64,000 bases of DNA from Salipiger profundus (lineage in GTDB: Bacteria; Pseudomonadota; Alphaproteobacteria; Rhodobacterales; Rhodobacteraceae), in NCBI RefSeq assembly GCF_001969385.1, contig NZ_CP014798.1:62001-126000 (forward strand), read 5' to 3'. The translations under genes and the position numbers were made by a program. Under the pieces are notes generated by a model. The model was not told the origin of the DNA. It worked only from the letters and a program-made list of their open reading frames with translations, and ran no database searches. Shown piece by piece: positions 45,127-53,945 of the stretch; positions within the stretch are counted from its first letter, which is position 1; every line of letters begins with the position of its first letter.

Positions 45127-46468
45127 TGCAGCGCGTCGCGACGGTATTGTCCCGGTGCCGAGCCTGCCGCCACTCTCCCGGCTTTCCCTAAACTCTCCTC
45201 TAGCCCTGACGGGCCCGGTGCTGGTTGCGTTGCCATGCCTGCTGGCGGCTTTGCTCGGTTTCAACACCTATGCGACTTATGGTGCGGATGCCGCGCTCGG
45301 CATCGCCGTCGGGGCCGCGGCAGTTGTCGCGATGGCACAGACCCTGATCCTCGCCGCACGGCCGCCGCTGGTGGAGCCGTTGTTCGGCGGTCTCGATCGC
45401 ATGTACCGGGTCCACAAGTGGCTTGGTATTTCCGCAATGGTCCTGATGATCCTGCACCAGCAGATCGAGCCGGATTTCGAGCGTTTGGTGCGTGAAACCT
45501 CCCTTGGTGAACTTGGTGAAGAGGCGGGCGAACTTGCCTTCAACGCGCTTCTTGCCCTGGTTGCTGTCAGCTGGTTCCGGAGATTGCCCTTCACCCCACT
45601 GGAAATCCCCTATCAAATCTGGCGGTTCAGCCATCGTTTCATGGGGGCCCTTTTTGCAATCGTGGTCTTTCACCAGTTCTTCGTCGACCTGCCGACAGAG
45701 GTAGATCCATCGCTCTCGGTGCTTCTGAACACATTCGGCATCGCCGGAGTGATCGCGTGGATATTCACCGAGCTGGTCGCCCCGTACCTGCGGCGTAGAG
45801 AATTCACCGTCACAGAGATCAGCCAGACCAAGGACACCACCACGCTAACCCTCCGCCCCGAGGGGCGGGCCATGCGGTGGCGGCCGGGGCAATTCGCCTT
45901 CTTCCGCGCGCCAGAGGCAGGACTGTCCGAGCCGCACCCTTTCACGATTGCCAGCGCCCCGCGCCCTGACGGCACCCTGACGTTCTGCATCAGGGGGTTG
46001 GGTGGCTGGACACGAAGCCTGCCCGCCATCTTGCGGACCGGAACGCGCGTGCAGGTCGAAGGGCCATATGGATGGTTCAATTTCCGCAAGGGCGGTGCGC
46101 GCCAAATATGGCTTGCCGGCGGCATCGGTATCACGCCGTTCCTCGCCTGGGCGGAAAGCCTGACAGAGGCGGAGAGTCGCGACATTCACCTCATCTACTG
46201 CGTTCCGACACAAGAGGAGGCGATTGGCGTAGAGACGTTGCGCGCTGCGGCTGCCCGCAACCCGAGGTTCAGTTTCGAGGTGGTCGTTACGACGCGCGAT
46301 GGCAGGCTCACGGCCGAGCGCCTGATTGGCGCGGTCCCTTTCGCGATCCGGCAAGCCGATCTGTGGTTCTGCGGCCCAACCGGTCTGAAGGACGGGATTC
46401 TCAAGGGCTTGAAAGCACAAGGCCAAACGCCTCGCCGTGTCCGCTTCGAGCAGTTCGAATTCACCTGA
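45119..46468 (+). CDS. Ferric-reductase-like transmembrane flavoprotein
   Basis: A 449-residue protein. The N-terminal half has about six membrane helices with paired His in MYRVHKWLG, MILHQQIEP, FSHRFMG and VVFHQFF, the usual heme ligands of ferric-reductase-like domains. The C-terminal half has an FAD domain (WRPGQFAFFR, HPFTIASAP) and an NAD(P) domain (WLAGGIGITPFLAW, WFCGPTGLKDG). It would move electrons from NAD(P)H through FAD and heme across the membrane. The start overlaps the PepSY stop by 8 bp. Confidence 0.87.
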   Translation: MTDAARRDGIVPVPSLPPLSRLSLNSPLALTGPVLVALPCLLAALLGFNTYATYGADAALGIAVGAAAVVAMAQTLILAARPPLVEPLFGGLDRMYRVHKWLGISAMVLMILHQQIEPDFERLVRETSLGELGEEAGELAFNALLALVAVSWFRRLPFTPLEIPYQIWRFSHRFMGALFAIVVFHQFFVDLPTEVDPSLSVLLNTFGIAGVIAWIFTELVAPYLRRREFTVTEISQTKDTTTLTLRPEGRAMRWRPGQFAFFRAPEAGLSEPHPFTIASAPRPDGTLTFCIRGLGGWTRSLPAILRTGTRVQVEGPYGWFNFRKGGARQIWLAGGIGITPFLAWAESLTEAESRDIHLIYCVPTQEEAIGVETLRAAAARNPRFSFEVVVTTRDGRLTAERLIGAVPFAIRQADLWFCGPTGLKDGILKGLKAQGQTPRRVRFEQFEFT

Positions 46469-46524
46469 ACGCGGGGCAGGGCGTATAGCCATGCCAGCCC
46501 TGTAGCCTGCGCTCGCATCTTTTT

Positions 46525-46548
46525 GGCCCCGTCATCATCGGCGGGGCC
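46525..46548 (+). terminator. Hairpin terminator after ferric-reductase-like gene
   Basis: GGCCCCG pairs with CGGGGCC across a 10-base loop, followed by ATTTT. It separates the first PepSY-reductase unit from the second PepSY unit. Confidence 0.6.
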
Positions 46549-46554
46549 ATTTTC

Positions 46555-46603
46555 CTGACGGCAAGCTGAAGCAGGAATCGCTGGGGCGTCAGGATGCCCT
46601 CAG
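46555..46603. promoter_or_regulatory. Opposed CTGA-N7-CTGA repeats upstream of second PepSY gene
   Basis: CTGACGGCAAGCTGAAG (46555-46571) and the reverse-type pair GTCAGGATGCCCTCAG (46588-46603), again with 11-bp period and a total span of 49 bp, ending 45 bp before the ATG. This mirrors the region at 44708-44757. Confidence 0.6.
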
Positions 46604-46648
46604 GTCGGGGTGCCAGATTGGTCTCATCAAACGAAAGGACCCCTTGCC

Positions 46649-47029
46649 ATGAAAAAGACCCTGACCGCCCTTGCCCTGATCGCACTTTTGCCCGCCGGCG
46701 CTGCGCTGGCCGACGACGATGATTGCAATGCGCCCCGTGACCAGTGGCAGCCGCGCGAGGCCGCCATGCAGATGGCCGAACAGAACGGTTGGACGGTGCG
46801 CGACTTCGAGATCGACGACGGCTGCTACGAAATCGAAGGCCGAGACCAGAATGGCCGCGAGATCGAGGTGAAGTTCGATCCGGCGACGCTGCAGATCGTC
46901 GAGATGGACTACGAGGATGATGACGACGACCGCGGTGGCGCCCGCAATCCCGCGCCCGCTGGAACGGTCGCTCCTCCGCAGAACGGCCTCTTCGGAAACG
47001 GCGCCCCTCCGCAGGTTCAGGTGAACTGA
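46649..47029 (+). CDS. Small periplasmic PepSY-domain protein 2
   Basis: A 126-residue exported protein, paralogous to the one at 44809-45126: signal to ALA, then QWQPREAAMQMAEQNGWTV and DDGCYEIEGRDQNGREIEV. The tail differs, being acidic and then Pro/Gly/Asn-rich. It starts an operon with a DUF2271 protein, a flavoreductase fusion and ApbE. Possible roles are binding a redox partner or inhibiting it; none is proven. Confidence 0.82.
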   Translation: MKKTLTALALIALLPAGAALADDDDCNAPRDQWQPREAAMQMAEQNGWTVRDFEIDDGCYEIEGRDQNGREIEVKFDPATLQIVEMDYEDDDDDRGGARNPAPAGTVAPPQNGLFGNGAPPQVQVN

Positions 47030-47064
47030 ACAGCTCCGAAGCACCCTGAACAAGGATCATTCCC

Positions 47065-47535
47065 ATGAAATCACTTCTCGCAACGCTCGCGCTTACCACC
47101 GCACTCACGCTTCCCGGCCTCGCTATGGCACGGCCCGTGACGCTCACAACCACCCTTAACAACTATGGTGGCGACGGCGCTTACCTCGCGCTTTACGTTA
47201 CCGACGCCTCGGGCGCCTATGTCGGCAGTCTCTGGATGGCTGGTGGCAAGTCCAAGTACTACGAGCATCTGAGCGACTGGTACCGTGCCACGGGCGGCGA
47301 TACCGCGCAGGTAAACGGTATCACCGGCGCCAGCGTCGGCGCGGGCCGCAGTCTCGAGATCACGCTCGATCTGGCCGACGCGCTGTTCGATGCGGGCTAC
47401 ACGCTGCACATCGACGCGGCAGTCGAGGATATGCGCGACAGCCCGAACGAGGTGGCCGTGCCGCTGACGACGGCGGGCGCGGGCACGCCGGTGAGCGGGC
47501 GGCGCTACATCGCCAACTTCTCCTACGACATGTGA
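47065..47535 (+). CDS. DUF2271 protein, predicted FMN-modified carrier
   Basis: A 156-residue exported protein with a signal to AMA (residue 22) and a DUF2271 domain. It contains NGITGAS (residues 84-90), which fits the ApbE flavinylation pattern [D/N]xx[S/T]GA[S/T], with Thr87 as the predicted FMN attachment residue. An ApbE gene follows two genes later. DUF2271 with PepSY and ApbE has been noted as an extracytosolic flavin system in comparative genomics, as I recall. Expected to carry electrons in the periplasm. Confidence 0.8.
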   Translation: MKSLLATLALTTALTLPGLAMARPVTLTTTLNNYGGDGAYLALYVTDASGAYVGSLWMAGGKSKYYEHLSDWYRATGGDTAQVNGITGASVGAGRSLEITLDLADALFDAGYTLHIDAAVEDMRDSPNEVAVPLTTAGAGTPVSGRRYIANFSYDM

Positions 47536-47546
47536 GGGGCAGGGCC

Positions 47547-49754
47547 ATGATCCGTACACTCCATCGCTGGCCGGGTCTTCTGGCACTCGCGCTCGTCACG
47601 ATCCTGAGCCTGAGCGGCGCTGCGCTCTCGGTCTTTCCGGCAGTCGAGCGCATCACCGCGCCGCAGGTGGAGACTGGCCTGACAGTCGCCACCCTCGCGG
47701 AGCGCATCCAGGTCGTCTATCCGGGCGTCGAGCAGATCCGGCGGTCGCCCTCCGGTCGGATCACCGCCTATTGGTTCGATCAGGGCGCGCCGGGTGCTGC
47801 CGTGATCGACCCGGCGACGGGCGCGGGCGTGGCCTCGGCCGACCCGAACCAGGCGCTTCGCTGGCTCACCAACTTTCATCGCTCGCTCTTCCTCGGGGAT
47901 GGCGGGCGCATCGCCATGGCCGCCGGGGCCGCGGCGATGCTGGTCCTCTCGCTCTCGGGTGCTATGCTGGTCGTGCGACGGGCGGGCGGATGGCGGCACT
48001 GGTTCGCGTCCTTGCGCGGTCCGTTCACGGGCAGGCTGCATGTCGAGATCGCCCGGATCGCCGTCATCGGCCTCGTTCTGTCCTCCACCACCGCCCTCTG
48101 GATGACAGCCTCCACCTTCGATCTTTTGCCGGACGGTGGCGTCCTGCCGGCTGATCCCACCGAAGTGAGCGGAGAGATTGGGTTCGCTCTCGATCAGATG
48201 GCCACGCTGCTGCAGACGCCCGTCGCCGAGCTGCGCGAACTGAGCTTTCCCTATCCCGGCGATGCGACGGACGTGTTCACACTGAAGACCGACCGGGGCA
48301 CCGGCTATCTTGACCAGGGAACCGGCGCGCTCGTGGCATGGGCCGACCTGACCGGGTGGGAGCGCGTCTCGGAAACCATTTACATGCTGCACACGGGGCA
48401 GGGGGCCGCGATGCTCGGCCTTGTGCTCGGGATGATGGCGCTCGGAGTGCCGGCGATGGGCGTGACCGGCGTCTTGATCTGGCTTGCCGGGCGGCGCGGG
48501 CGGCCGCGCATCCGGGGCAACCAGCCCGCGGGCCGTGCCGAGACGATCATTCTTGTCGGCAGCGAGGGTGGCAGCACCTGGGGCTTCGCCGCGACCCTGC
48601 ATGCCGCGCTGACGGCAGCGGGGCAGGGCGTCCATGTTGGCCCGATGTCGGGCTTCGCACCAGAGCGCTACGCCCGTGCAGAGCGCATCATCGTCCTCGC
48701 CGCGACTTATGGCGATGGCGCGGCGCCCGCCTCGGCCAAGGGGCTCCTCGACCGGATGAACGCGTCGGCCCCTGCGCCTGATATCCCGATGGCCCTGCTC
48801 GGCTTCGGCGACCGCAGCTTTCCGTCCTATTGCGCCTTCGCCAAGGCCGTTGCGGCAGCGGCGCAGGCGAAGGGCTGGGCCGAACTCATGCCGCTGGACA
48901 CGATCGACCGCCAATCGCCACAGGATTTCGCGCGCTGGGGCCGAGCTCTTGGCGAGGTGCTTGGCATCTCTCTCGAGCTTTCTCACCAGCCCGTTTCGCC
49001 GCGCACCGAAACATTGACCCTCGTCTCGCGGCGCAACTACGGGGCCGAGATGCAGGCGGGGGCCGCGATCCTGCGCTTCGCCCTGCCGCGCGCAACGCCG
49101 TGGCAACGGCTGACGGGCACGGGCTTCGCACGGTTCCAGGCGGGCGACCTGATCGGCGTCCTGCCGCAGGGCAGCCCGATGCCGCGCCTCTATTCGCTGG
49201 CCTCGGGCCGGCGCGACGGGTTCGTCGAGATCGTGGTGCGCAAGCATCCGGGCGGTCTGGCCTCGGGCCAGCTGACCGCGCTGGAACCGGGCGATACGGT
49301 CCGGGCCTTCCTGCGGCGCAATCCCGGCTTTCACGCCGGTCGCGGTCTCACCCCGCTGATCCTGATCGGGGCGGGCACCGGCATCGGGCCGCTGGCGGGC
49401 TTCATCCGCGGCAATGCGCGGCACAGGCCCGTGCACCTGTTTTTCGGGATGCGGCATGCGGACAGCGATTTCTTCTATGGCGAAGAGATGCCCGGCTGGC
49501 AGGCTGAGGGGCGGTTGACCCGGCTTGTCACCGCCGTCTCGCGCGGCGCGCGGCGCAGTTATGTGCAGGACGCCTTGCGCGCCGACGCGGCGCAGGTGGC
49601 CCGGCTTATCTGCGACGGGGCGCGTGTGATGGTCTGCGGCGGGCGCGACATGGCCACGGGCGTGAGCGATGCGTTGGCCGAGATACTCGCACCTGCCGGG
49701 CTTACGCCCGCAGTCCTAAAGGCAGAGGGGCGGTATGTCGAAGATGTCTACTGA
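47547..49754 (+). CDS. PepSY-TM / flavodoxin / FAD-NAD(P) reductase fusion
   Basis: A 735-residue fusion. Residues 1-330 form a PepSY-associated membrane region with about four helices (start LHRWPGLLALAL; FHRSLFLGDGGR; TGVLIWLAGRRG). Residues 335-480 are flavodoxin-like (VGSEGGSTWGFA, AATYGDGAAPASA). Residues 490-735 are a CysJ-like FAD/NADPH reductase (PRLYSLASG, IGAGTGIGPLAGF, VMVCGGRDMATGV). It would bring electrons from NADPH to the membrane face. ATG 47547 is chosen; the frame opens at 47532. Confidence 0.87.
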   Translation: MIRTLHRWPGLLALALVTILSLSGAALSVFPAVERITAPQVETGLTVATLAERIQVVYPGVEQIRRSPSGRITAYWFDQGAPGAAVIDPATGAGVASADPNQALRWLTNFHRSLFLGDGGRIAMAAGAAAMLVLSLSGAMLVVRRAGGWRHWFASLRGPFTGRLHVEIARIAVIGLVLSSTTALWMTASTFDLLPDGGVLPADPTEVSGEIGFALDQMATLLQTPVAELRELSFPYPGDATDVFTLKTDRGTGYLDQGTGALVAWADLTGWERVSETIYMLHTGQGAAMLGLVLGMMALGVPAMGVTGVLIWLAGRRGRPRIRGNQPAGRAETIILVGSEGGSTWGFAATLHAALTAAGQGVHVGPMSGFAPERYARAERIIVLAATYGDGAAPASAKGLLDRMNASAPAPDIPMALLGFGDRSFPSYCAFAKAVAAAAQAKGWAELMPLDTIDRQSPQDFARWGRALGEVLGISLELSHQPVSPRTETLTLVSRRNYGAEMQAGAAILRFALPRATPWQRLTGTGFARFQAGDLIGVLPQGSPMPRLYSLASGRRDGFVEIVVRKHPGGLASGQLTALEPGDTVRAFLRRNPGFHAGRGLTPLILIGAGTGIGPLAGFIRGNARHRPVHLFFGMRHADSDFFYGEEMPGWQAEGRLTRLVTAVSRGARRSYVQDALRADAAQVARLICDGARVMVCGGRDMATGVSDALAEILAPAGLTPAVLKAEGRYVEDVY

Positions 49755-50715
49755 GCGCGCGCGCATCGCCCTGAACGGCCCCGCCATGGGCACGCGCTGG
49801 TCGGCGCTGTTCTTCGCGGATCGGGTCCGCGACACGGATGCAATTCGTGCCGCCCTTCAGGCGGCTGTCGACGAGGTGGACACGCAGATGTCGATGTGGA
49901 ACGCGGAGAGCGCGCTCATGCGGATCAATGCGGCGCCGGTGGGCGATTGGGTGGTGGTGCCGGAGCAACTGCGGGCGGTCCTGCGCCTCGGGCTCGAGAT
50001 CGGGCGTGCCTCGGGCGGGGCCTTCGATATCGGCATGGGCGATGCGGTGACGGCCTGGGGTTTCGGGCCCGGGGCCGCCGCGCCCGAGGGTATCCGCGCC
50101 GCGATGGACGCCCCCCGCCGCCCGGCTCAGGAGGTGCTGGAGATCGAGGGGATGCAGTTGCGCAAGACCGCGCCCGTCGCGCTGGACCTGAACGGCATCG
50201 CCAAGGGCCACGGTGTCGACCGGCTCGCCGAGACCTTGCGCGATCATGGGATTGCCGACGCCCTTGTCGGCATCGACGGTGAGATGCGTGCCATGGGCCT
50301 GCGCCCCGATGGCGAGGCATGGATCATCGCGGTAGAAGCGCCGGACCCTGATCGCCGGACGCCGCATTCGGTTCTGGCGCTGCAGGACGCCGCCGTCGCG
50401 ACCTCCGGTGACTACCGCCATTGGGTCGAGGTGCATGGGCGCCGCCTGTCGCATACCATGGATCCGAGACGTGGCGCGCCGCTGATCGCCTCGCCGGCCT
50501 CCGTCACCGTCGTGGCCCGCACCTGTGCCGAGGCCGACGCCTGGGCGACGGCGCTGATGGTGCTCGGTGCGGAGAGGGGTGCGGACCTCGCAAGACAACG
50601 TGGACTCGACGCCCTGTTTCTTCTGCGCGATGATGAAGGGAATGCAATGGGCGTGGGAGTCGGGCGTCTTTTTTCCGAAGAACCAGCGGCAATCGCCTCA
50701 GCCGGGGGAAGATGA
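49735..50715 (+). CDS. apbE: FAD:protein FMN transferase ApbE
   Basis: A 326-residue ApbE-type enzyme that attaches FMN to Thr/Ser of exported proteins using FAD. Motifs seen: GPAMGTRWS, VDEVDTQMSMWN, SGGAFDIGMGDAV, LDLNGIAKGHGVDRL, TSGDYRHW and HTMDPRRGAPL. No clear Sec signal is seen, so its location is uncertain; many ApbE proteins are periplasmic. It overlaps the flavoreductase gene by 20 bp. The DUF2271 protein is the most likely substrate. Confidence 0.9.
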   Translation: MSKMSTERARIALNGPAMGTRWSALFFADRVRDTDAIRAALQAAVDEVDTQMSMWNAESALMRINAAPVGDWVVVPEQLRAVLRLGLEIGRASGGAFDIGMGDAVTAWGFGPGAAAPEGIRAAMDAPRRPAQEVLEIEGMQLRKTAPVALDLNGIAKGHGVDRLAETLRDHGIADALVGIDGEMRAMGLRPDGEAWIIAVEAPDPDRRTPHSVLALQDAAVATSGDYRHWVEVHGRRLSHTMDPRRGAPLIASPASVTVVARTCAEADAWATALMVLGAERGADLARQRGLDALFLLRDDEGNAMGVGVGRLFSEEPAAIASAGGR

Positions 50716-52628
50716 GCCGCATGGAACAGACCCGTACCGATCGCTTCAAGACCGCACTCCTGCTGATGGCCGCAACCGGGCTGATCGTGGGACTCGCATT
50801 CTACCTTGCGGGCCAACCAGAGGTTGCGAACCTGATCTGGATTGCAGGAGTTGTTCCCGCGCTGGCAGCGCTTGTGGTCGAAATCGTCCGCAGCATTGGG
50901 CGCGGCGAGGTGGGCCTCGATATCGTTGCCGCGCTGTCGATGTCGGCGGCGCTTGTCTTCGGCGAGACCTTGGCTGCGGCTGTCGTCGCAGTCATGTATT
51001 CTGGAGGCACTTTCCTCGAAGCCTTCGCTGAGGGCCGTGCACGTCGTTCGATGAAGGATCTTCTATCTCGCGTACCCCGGACCGCGACGCGGCACCGGAA
51101 CGGCGGTCTTGAGGATGTGCCTCTCGAGGAGATCGCACCGGGCGATCGCCTGCTGATCCGGCAGGGCGATGTCGTTCCCGTGGACGGTTCGGTTACGTCC
51201 GACACCGCCTTCCTCGACACCGCGGCGCTGACCGGCGAATCCCTCCCAGTCCGGCTGGCGCGCGGGGCCGACGCCATGAGCGGATCGACCAACGCGGGCG
51301 AGGCCTTCGACCTGACGGCGACGCGCGAGGCCAAGGACAGCACCTATGCCGGGATCGTTCGCCTGGTCGAGGAAGCGCAGGCGTCCAAAGCGCCGATGTC
51401 CCGGCTGGCCGACCGCTGGTCGCTGGGCTTTCTGGTCGTCACCGTCAGTATCGCCTTCGCGGCCTGGTGGTTCACAGGCGATCCGATCCGCGCGGTCGCC
51501 GTGCTGGTGGTCGCCACGCCCTGTCCGCTGATCCTTGCCGTGCCGGTTGCGCTGGTCGCGGGTCTCTCGCGTGCGGCGCATTTTGGCGTTTTGATCAAGG
51601 GCGCAGGGCCGCTCGAGACAATGGCGCGCATCCGTACGCTGATCCTCGACAAGACGGGGACGCTGACAGATGGCCGTCCGCAGATCATCTCGATCGACAG
51701 CCACGATGGCATGAACGAGGACGACATCCTGCGCCTCGCGGCCGCGCTCGATCAGGCCTCCAAGCACCCTGTCGCGCAAGCGATCGTCACCGCCGCCAAG
51801 GCACAGGGCTTCACACTGCCCGTTCCGACAGAAGTGGCTGAGATCCCGGGCGAAGGGGTCTTGGGTCGTGTGGAGGACCGCGAGGTGATCGTCGGGGGCG
51901 ACGGCTTCGTGGCGTCCCGGGTCGGGCGGATGGTGGGCGATCACCCCGCCAAGGGCGCCGGATCGGTCCTTGTCGCAGTGGCAGTTGACGGTCACATGGC
52001 CGGGCACCTCGTCATGTCCGACCCGCTGCGCGAGGGAGCGGGTGCCATGCTGGACGGTCTGCGCCGCCAAGGGATCTCGCGTATCCTGCTGGCCACCGGC
52101 GACCGCGCGGACGTGGCCGAGCGTGTGACGGAAGGGCTGGGCCTCGACGGGCTGCGGGCCGGTCTGACGCCGGATCAAAAGGTGTTGCTGGTGCTCTCTG
52201 AGCGTAAACACGGGCCGGTGATGATGGTGGGTGATGGTGTCAACGACGCGCCCGCCCTGGCCGCAGCCGATGTAGGCGTGGCAATGGGGGCACGGGGCGC
52301 CGCGGCCTCGGCCGAGGCCGCCGACGTGGTGCTGCTCGTCGACCGGATCGACCGGCTGGGGCCCGGCATCGAGATCGCGCGGGCTTCACGCCGGATCGCG
52401 GTCGAAAGCGTTGTCGCCGGGATCGGCCTGTCTGTCATGGGCATGATCGCGGCCGCTTTCGGCTACCTCACGCCGGTTCAGGGCGCGCTCCTGCAAGAAG
52501 TGATCGACGTTGCCGTGATCCTGAACGCCCTGCGCGCGCTGCGCATCGCGCCACAGGAGCCAGCTACGGGCAAACCCCAGGCGATCATTTCAGAGCAAGC
52601 TGACATCGTTCAAGGAGCCACGCCATGA
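50712..52628 (+). CDS. P1B-type metal ATPase with TPCP motif
   Basis: A 638-residue metal-transporting P-type ATPase. It has no N-terminal HMA domain; the membrane metal motif is TPCP (VVATPCPLILAVP) rather than CPC. DKTGTLTDG, SKHPVAQ, GDGVNDAPAL and TGES are intact. TPCP-type P1B pumps are a minor class linked in some cases to nickel, iron or cobalt, so substrate is open. Start overlaps apbE (ATGA) and stop overlaps the VIT gene (ATGA). Context points to iron or manganese. Confidence 0.85.
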   Translation: MSRMEQTRTDRFKTALLLMAATGLIVGLAFYLAGQPEVANLIWIAGVVPALAALVVEIVRSIGRGEVGLDIVAALSMSAALVFGETLAAAVVAVMYSGGTFLEAFAEGRARRSMKDLLSRVPRTATRHRNGGLEDVPLEEIAPGDRLLIRQGDVVPVDGSVTSDTAFLDTAALTGESLPVRLARGADAMSGSTNAGEAFDLTATREAKDSTYAGIVRLVEEAQASKAPMSRLADRWSLGFLVVTVSIAFAAWWFTGDPIRAVAVLVVATPCPLILAVPVALVAGLSRAAHFGVLIKGAGPLETMARIRTLILDKTGTLTDGRPQIISIDSHDGMNEDDILRLAAALDQASKHPVAQAIVTAAKAQGFTLPVPTEVAEIPGEGVLGRVEDREVIVGGDGFVASRVGRMVGDHPAKGAGSVLVAVAVDGHMAGHLVMSDPLREGAGAMLDGLRRQGISRILLATGDRADVAERVTEGLGLDGLRAGLTPDQKVLLVLSERKHGPVMMVGDGVNDAPALAAADVGVAMGARGAAASAEAADVVLLVDRIDRLGPGIEIARASRRIAVESVVAGIGLSVMGMIAAAFGYLTPVQGALLQEVIDVAVILNALRALRIAPQEPATGKPQAIISEQADIVQGATP

Positions 52629-53326
52629 GCCGTCTATCACATTCTGAAATCCATATGGTGCATCGCATCGGCTGGCTGCGGGCCGCCGTTCTCGGCGCCA
52701 ACGATGGTCTTGTCTCGACCGCGAGCCTCGTCGTCGGCGTCGCCGCAGCCGGGTCCGGCAAGCCCGAGGTCATGATCGCCGGGCTGGCCGGGCTTATGGC
52801 TGGCGCGATGTCGATGGCGGCGGGGGAGTATGTCTCGGTCAGCTCGCAAACTGACGCCGAACAGGCGGACCTCGCCCGAGAGAGCCGTGAACTCGAGGAA
52901 ACGCCCGAGGCCGAGCTCGAGGAACTAACCCGGATTTATGTTGAAAGGGGGCTGGACCGCGACCTGGCGGAAAAGGTTGCCGTGCAACTGACTGAACGTG
53001 ACGCGCTCGGATCGCATGCGCGCGACGAGCTCGGCATTTCGGAAACCGTTACCGCCCGCCCTGTCCAGGCGGCTCTGGTGTCCGCACTGACCTTCGCCGT
53101 TGGGGCGGTGCTGCCCCTGATCGTCGTGCTGCTGGTCTCGGAGGCGCAGATCGCTCCCCTGGTGGCGGGATCGACGATCCTTGGCCTTGCGGTTCTTGGC
53201 GGATTGGGCGCTTCGGCCGGCGGCGCAGGCGTCGTCCGTGGGGCCACGCGGGTCACGCTATGGGGAGCGCTTGCAATGGCGGCGACAGCCGGGGTCGGTG
53301 CGCTGTTCGGGGTCGCCGTAGGCTAG
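52625..53326 (+). CDS. VIT1/CCC1-family iron/manganese transporter
   Basis: A 233-residue membrane protein with the VIT family start (LRAAVLGANDGLVSTASLVVG), a central cytoplasmic acidic helix bundle (residues 85-140, with many Glu) and about five membrane helices. Family members export or sequester Fe(II) or Mn(II). Translationally coupled to the P1B ATPase and the last gene of the second cargo block, giving an iron-related reading to the redox genes upstream. Confidence 0.85.
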   Translation: MSRLSHSEIHMVHRIGWLRAAVLGANDGLVSTASLVVGVAAAGSGKPEVMIAGLAGLMAGAMSMAAGEYVSVSSQTDAEQADLARESRELEETPEAELEELTRIYVERGLDRDLAEKVAVQLTERDALGSHARDELGISETVTARPVQAALVSALTFAVGAVLPLIVVLLVSEAQIAPLVAGSTILGLAVLGGLGASAGGAGVVRGATRVTLWGALAMAATAGVGALFGVAVG

Positions 53327-53332
53327 GAGTTA

Positions 53333-53623
53333 ATGGGGTGTACCAGAACCCCGCTCCGGCTGCTTGTTGCGGCAACGCTCGTCAACATCGTGCTGATCAT
53401 CGAGGTGCCACAGATCGAGTCGCAGCGCGTGGGGTCATAAACCCATGTCCGCAAATGGGTCATGCTGGACGAGATCAACACCGATGTTCTGGAGCGGTCC
53501 TTTGTCTGGGAGGACCGCACGCCCATCGGCACGTTCAGTTCCGTCTTCACATCCAAAATCCAGTCCAGCCTGATCGCGCTTGCCAAGTCGGGCGGGGCAT
53601 CCGTTGTCGATCGGCCGAAGTAA
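53333..53623 (+). pseudogene. Degraded ORF of unknown identity
   Basis: One frame opens with ATG 53333 (AGGAG just before), reads 35 codons with a hydrophobic segment, hits TAA at 53438-53440, then remains open in the same frame to TAA 53621-53623 with plausible protein sequence (VLERSFVWEDRTPIGTFSSV). A nonsense mutation in one gene is the simplest view. The protein is not recognised. It lies at the right border of the second cargo block. Confidence 0.4.
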
Positions 53624-53651
53624 TCTCGATCAGCGCGGGGTCTACCCAGCT

Positions 53652-53945
53652 TCACTTGTTCCCATCGATCCACTTCGACATCAGCTCCTTGTCGCGGAAG
53701 CATTCGTCCGGCACGGCGCGGCGCTTGATGCGGGCGAGGCGCTCGGCAAAGGCGACCTGCTTTGATGTCGGGCGGCTGTCCTGCGTGCCCGGCTTCAGCT
53801 TGGCCTGTGCGTCGATCCAGGCGCTCAAGGAGCGCCGATCTTGCTGAACCTCACACGGCAGAAGCGTCTGGTTGCGAAGGGCCAGTGCGCGCGCATAGGC
53901 GATCTGCTTTGGCGTCGCGGGCAGGGCGTAAGTGGTGCTTTCCAT
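53652..53945 (-). CDS. Small plasmid protein with internal repeat
   Basis: A 97-residue protein made of two similar units: TPKQIAYARALALRN...SLSAWIDAQ and TSKQVAFAERLARIK...LMSKWIDGN. The repeated KQxAxAxxLA helix followed by WID recalls DUF3072-type plasmid proteins. Function unknown. It has a good start context upstream (GGGAGATC). Confidence 0.6.
   Translation of the reverse strand: MESTTYALPATPKQIAYARALALRNQTLLPCEVQQDRRSLSAWIDAQAKLKPGTQDSRPTSKQVAFAERLARIKRRAVPDECFRDKELMSKWIDGNK

Noticed and set aside
47523..49457. 644-codon open frame on the minus strand
   Set aside because: It lies opposite the flavoreductase fusion, is rich in Arg, Gly and Pro without any domain, and has no ribosome site. 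GC-rich third positions keep it open.
51063..52211. 382-codon minus-strand frame opposite the P1B ATPase
   Set aside because: Low-complexity His/Arg/Gln-rich sequence with no motif; the ATPase frame has all family motifs.
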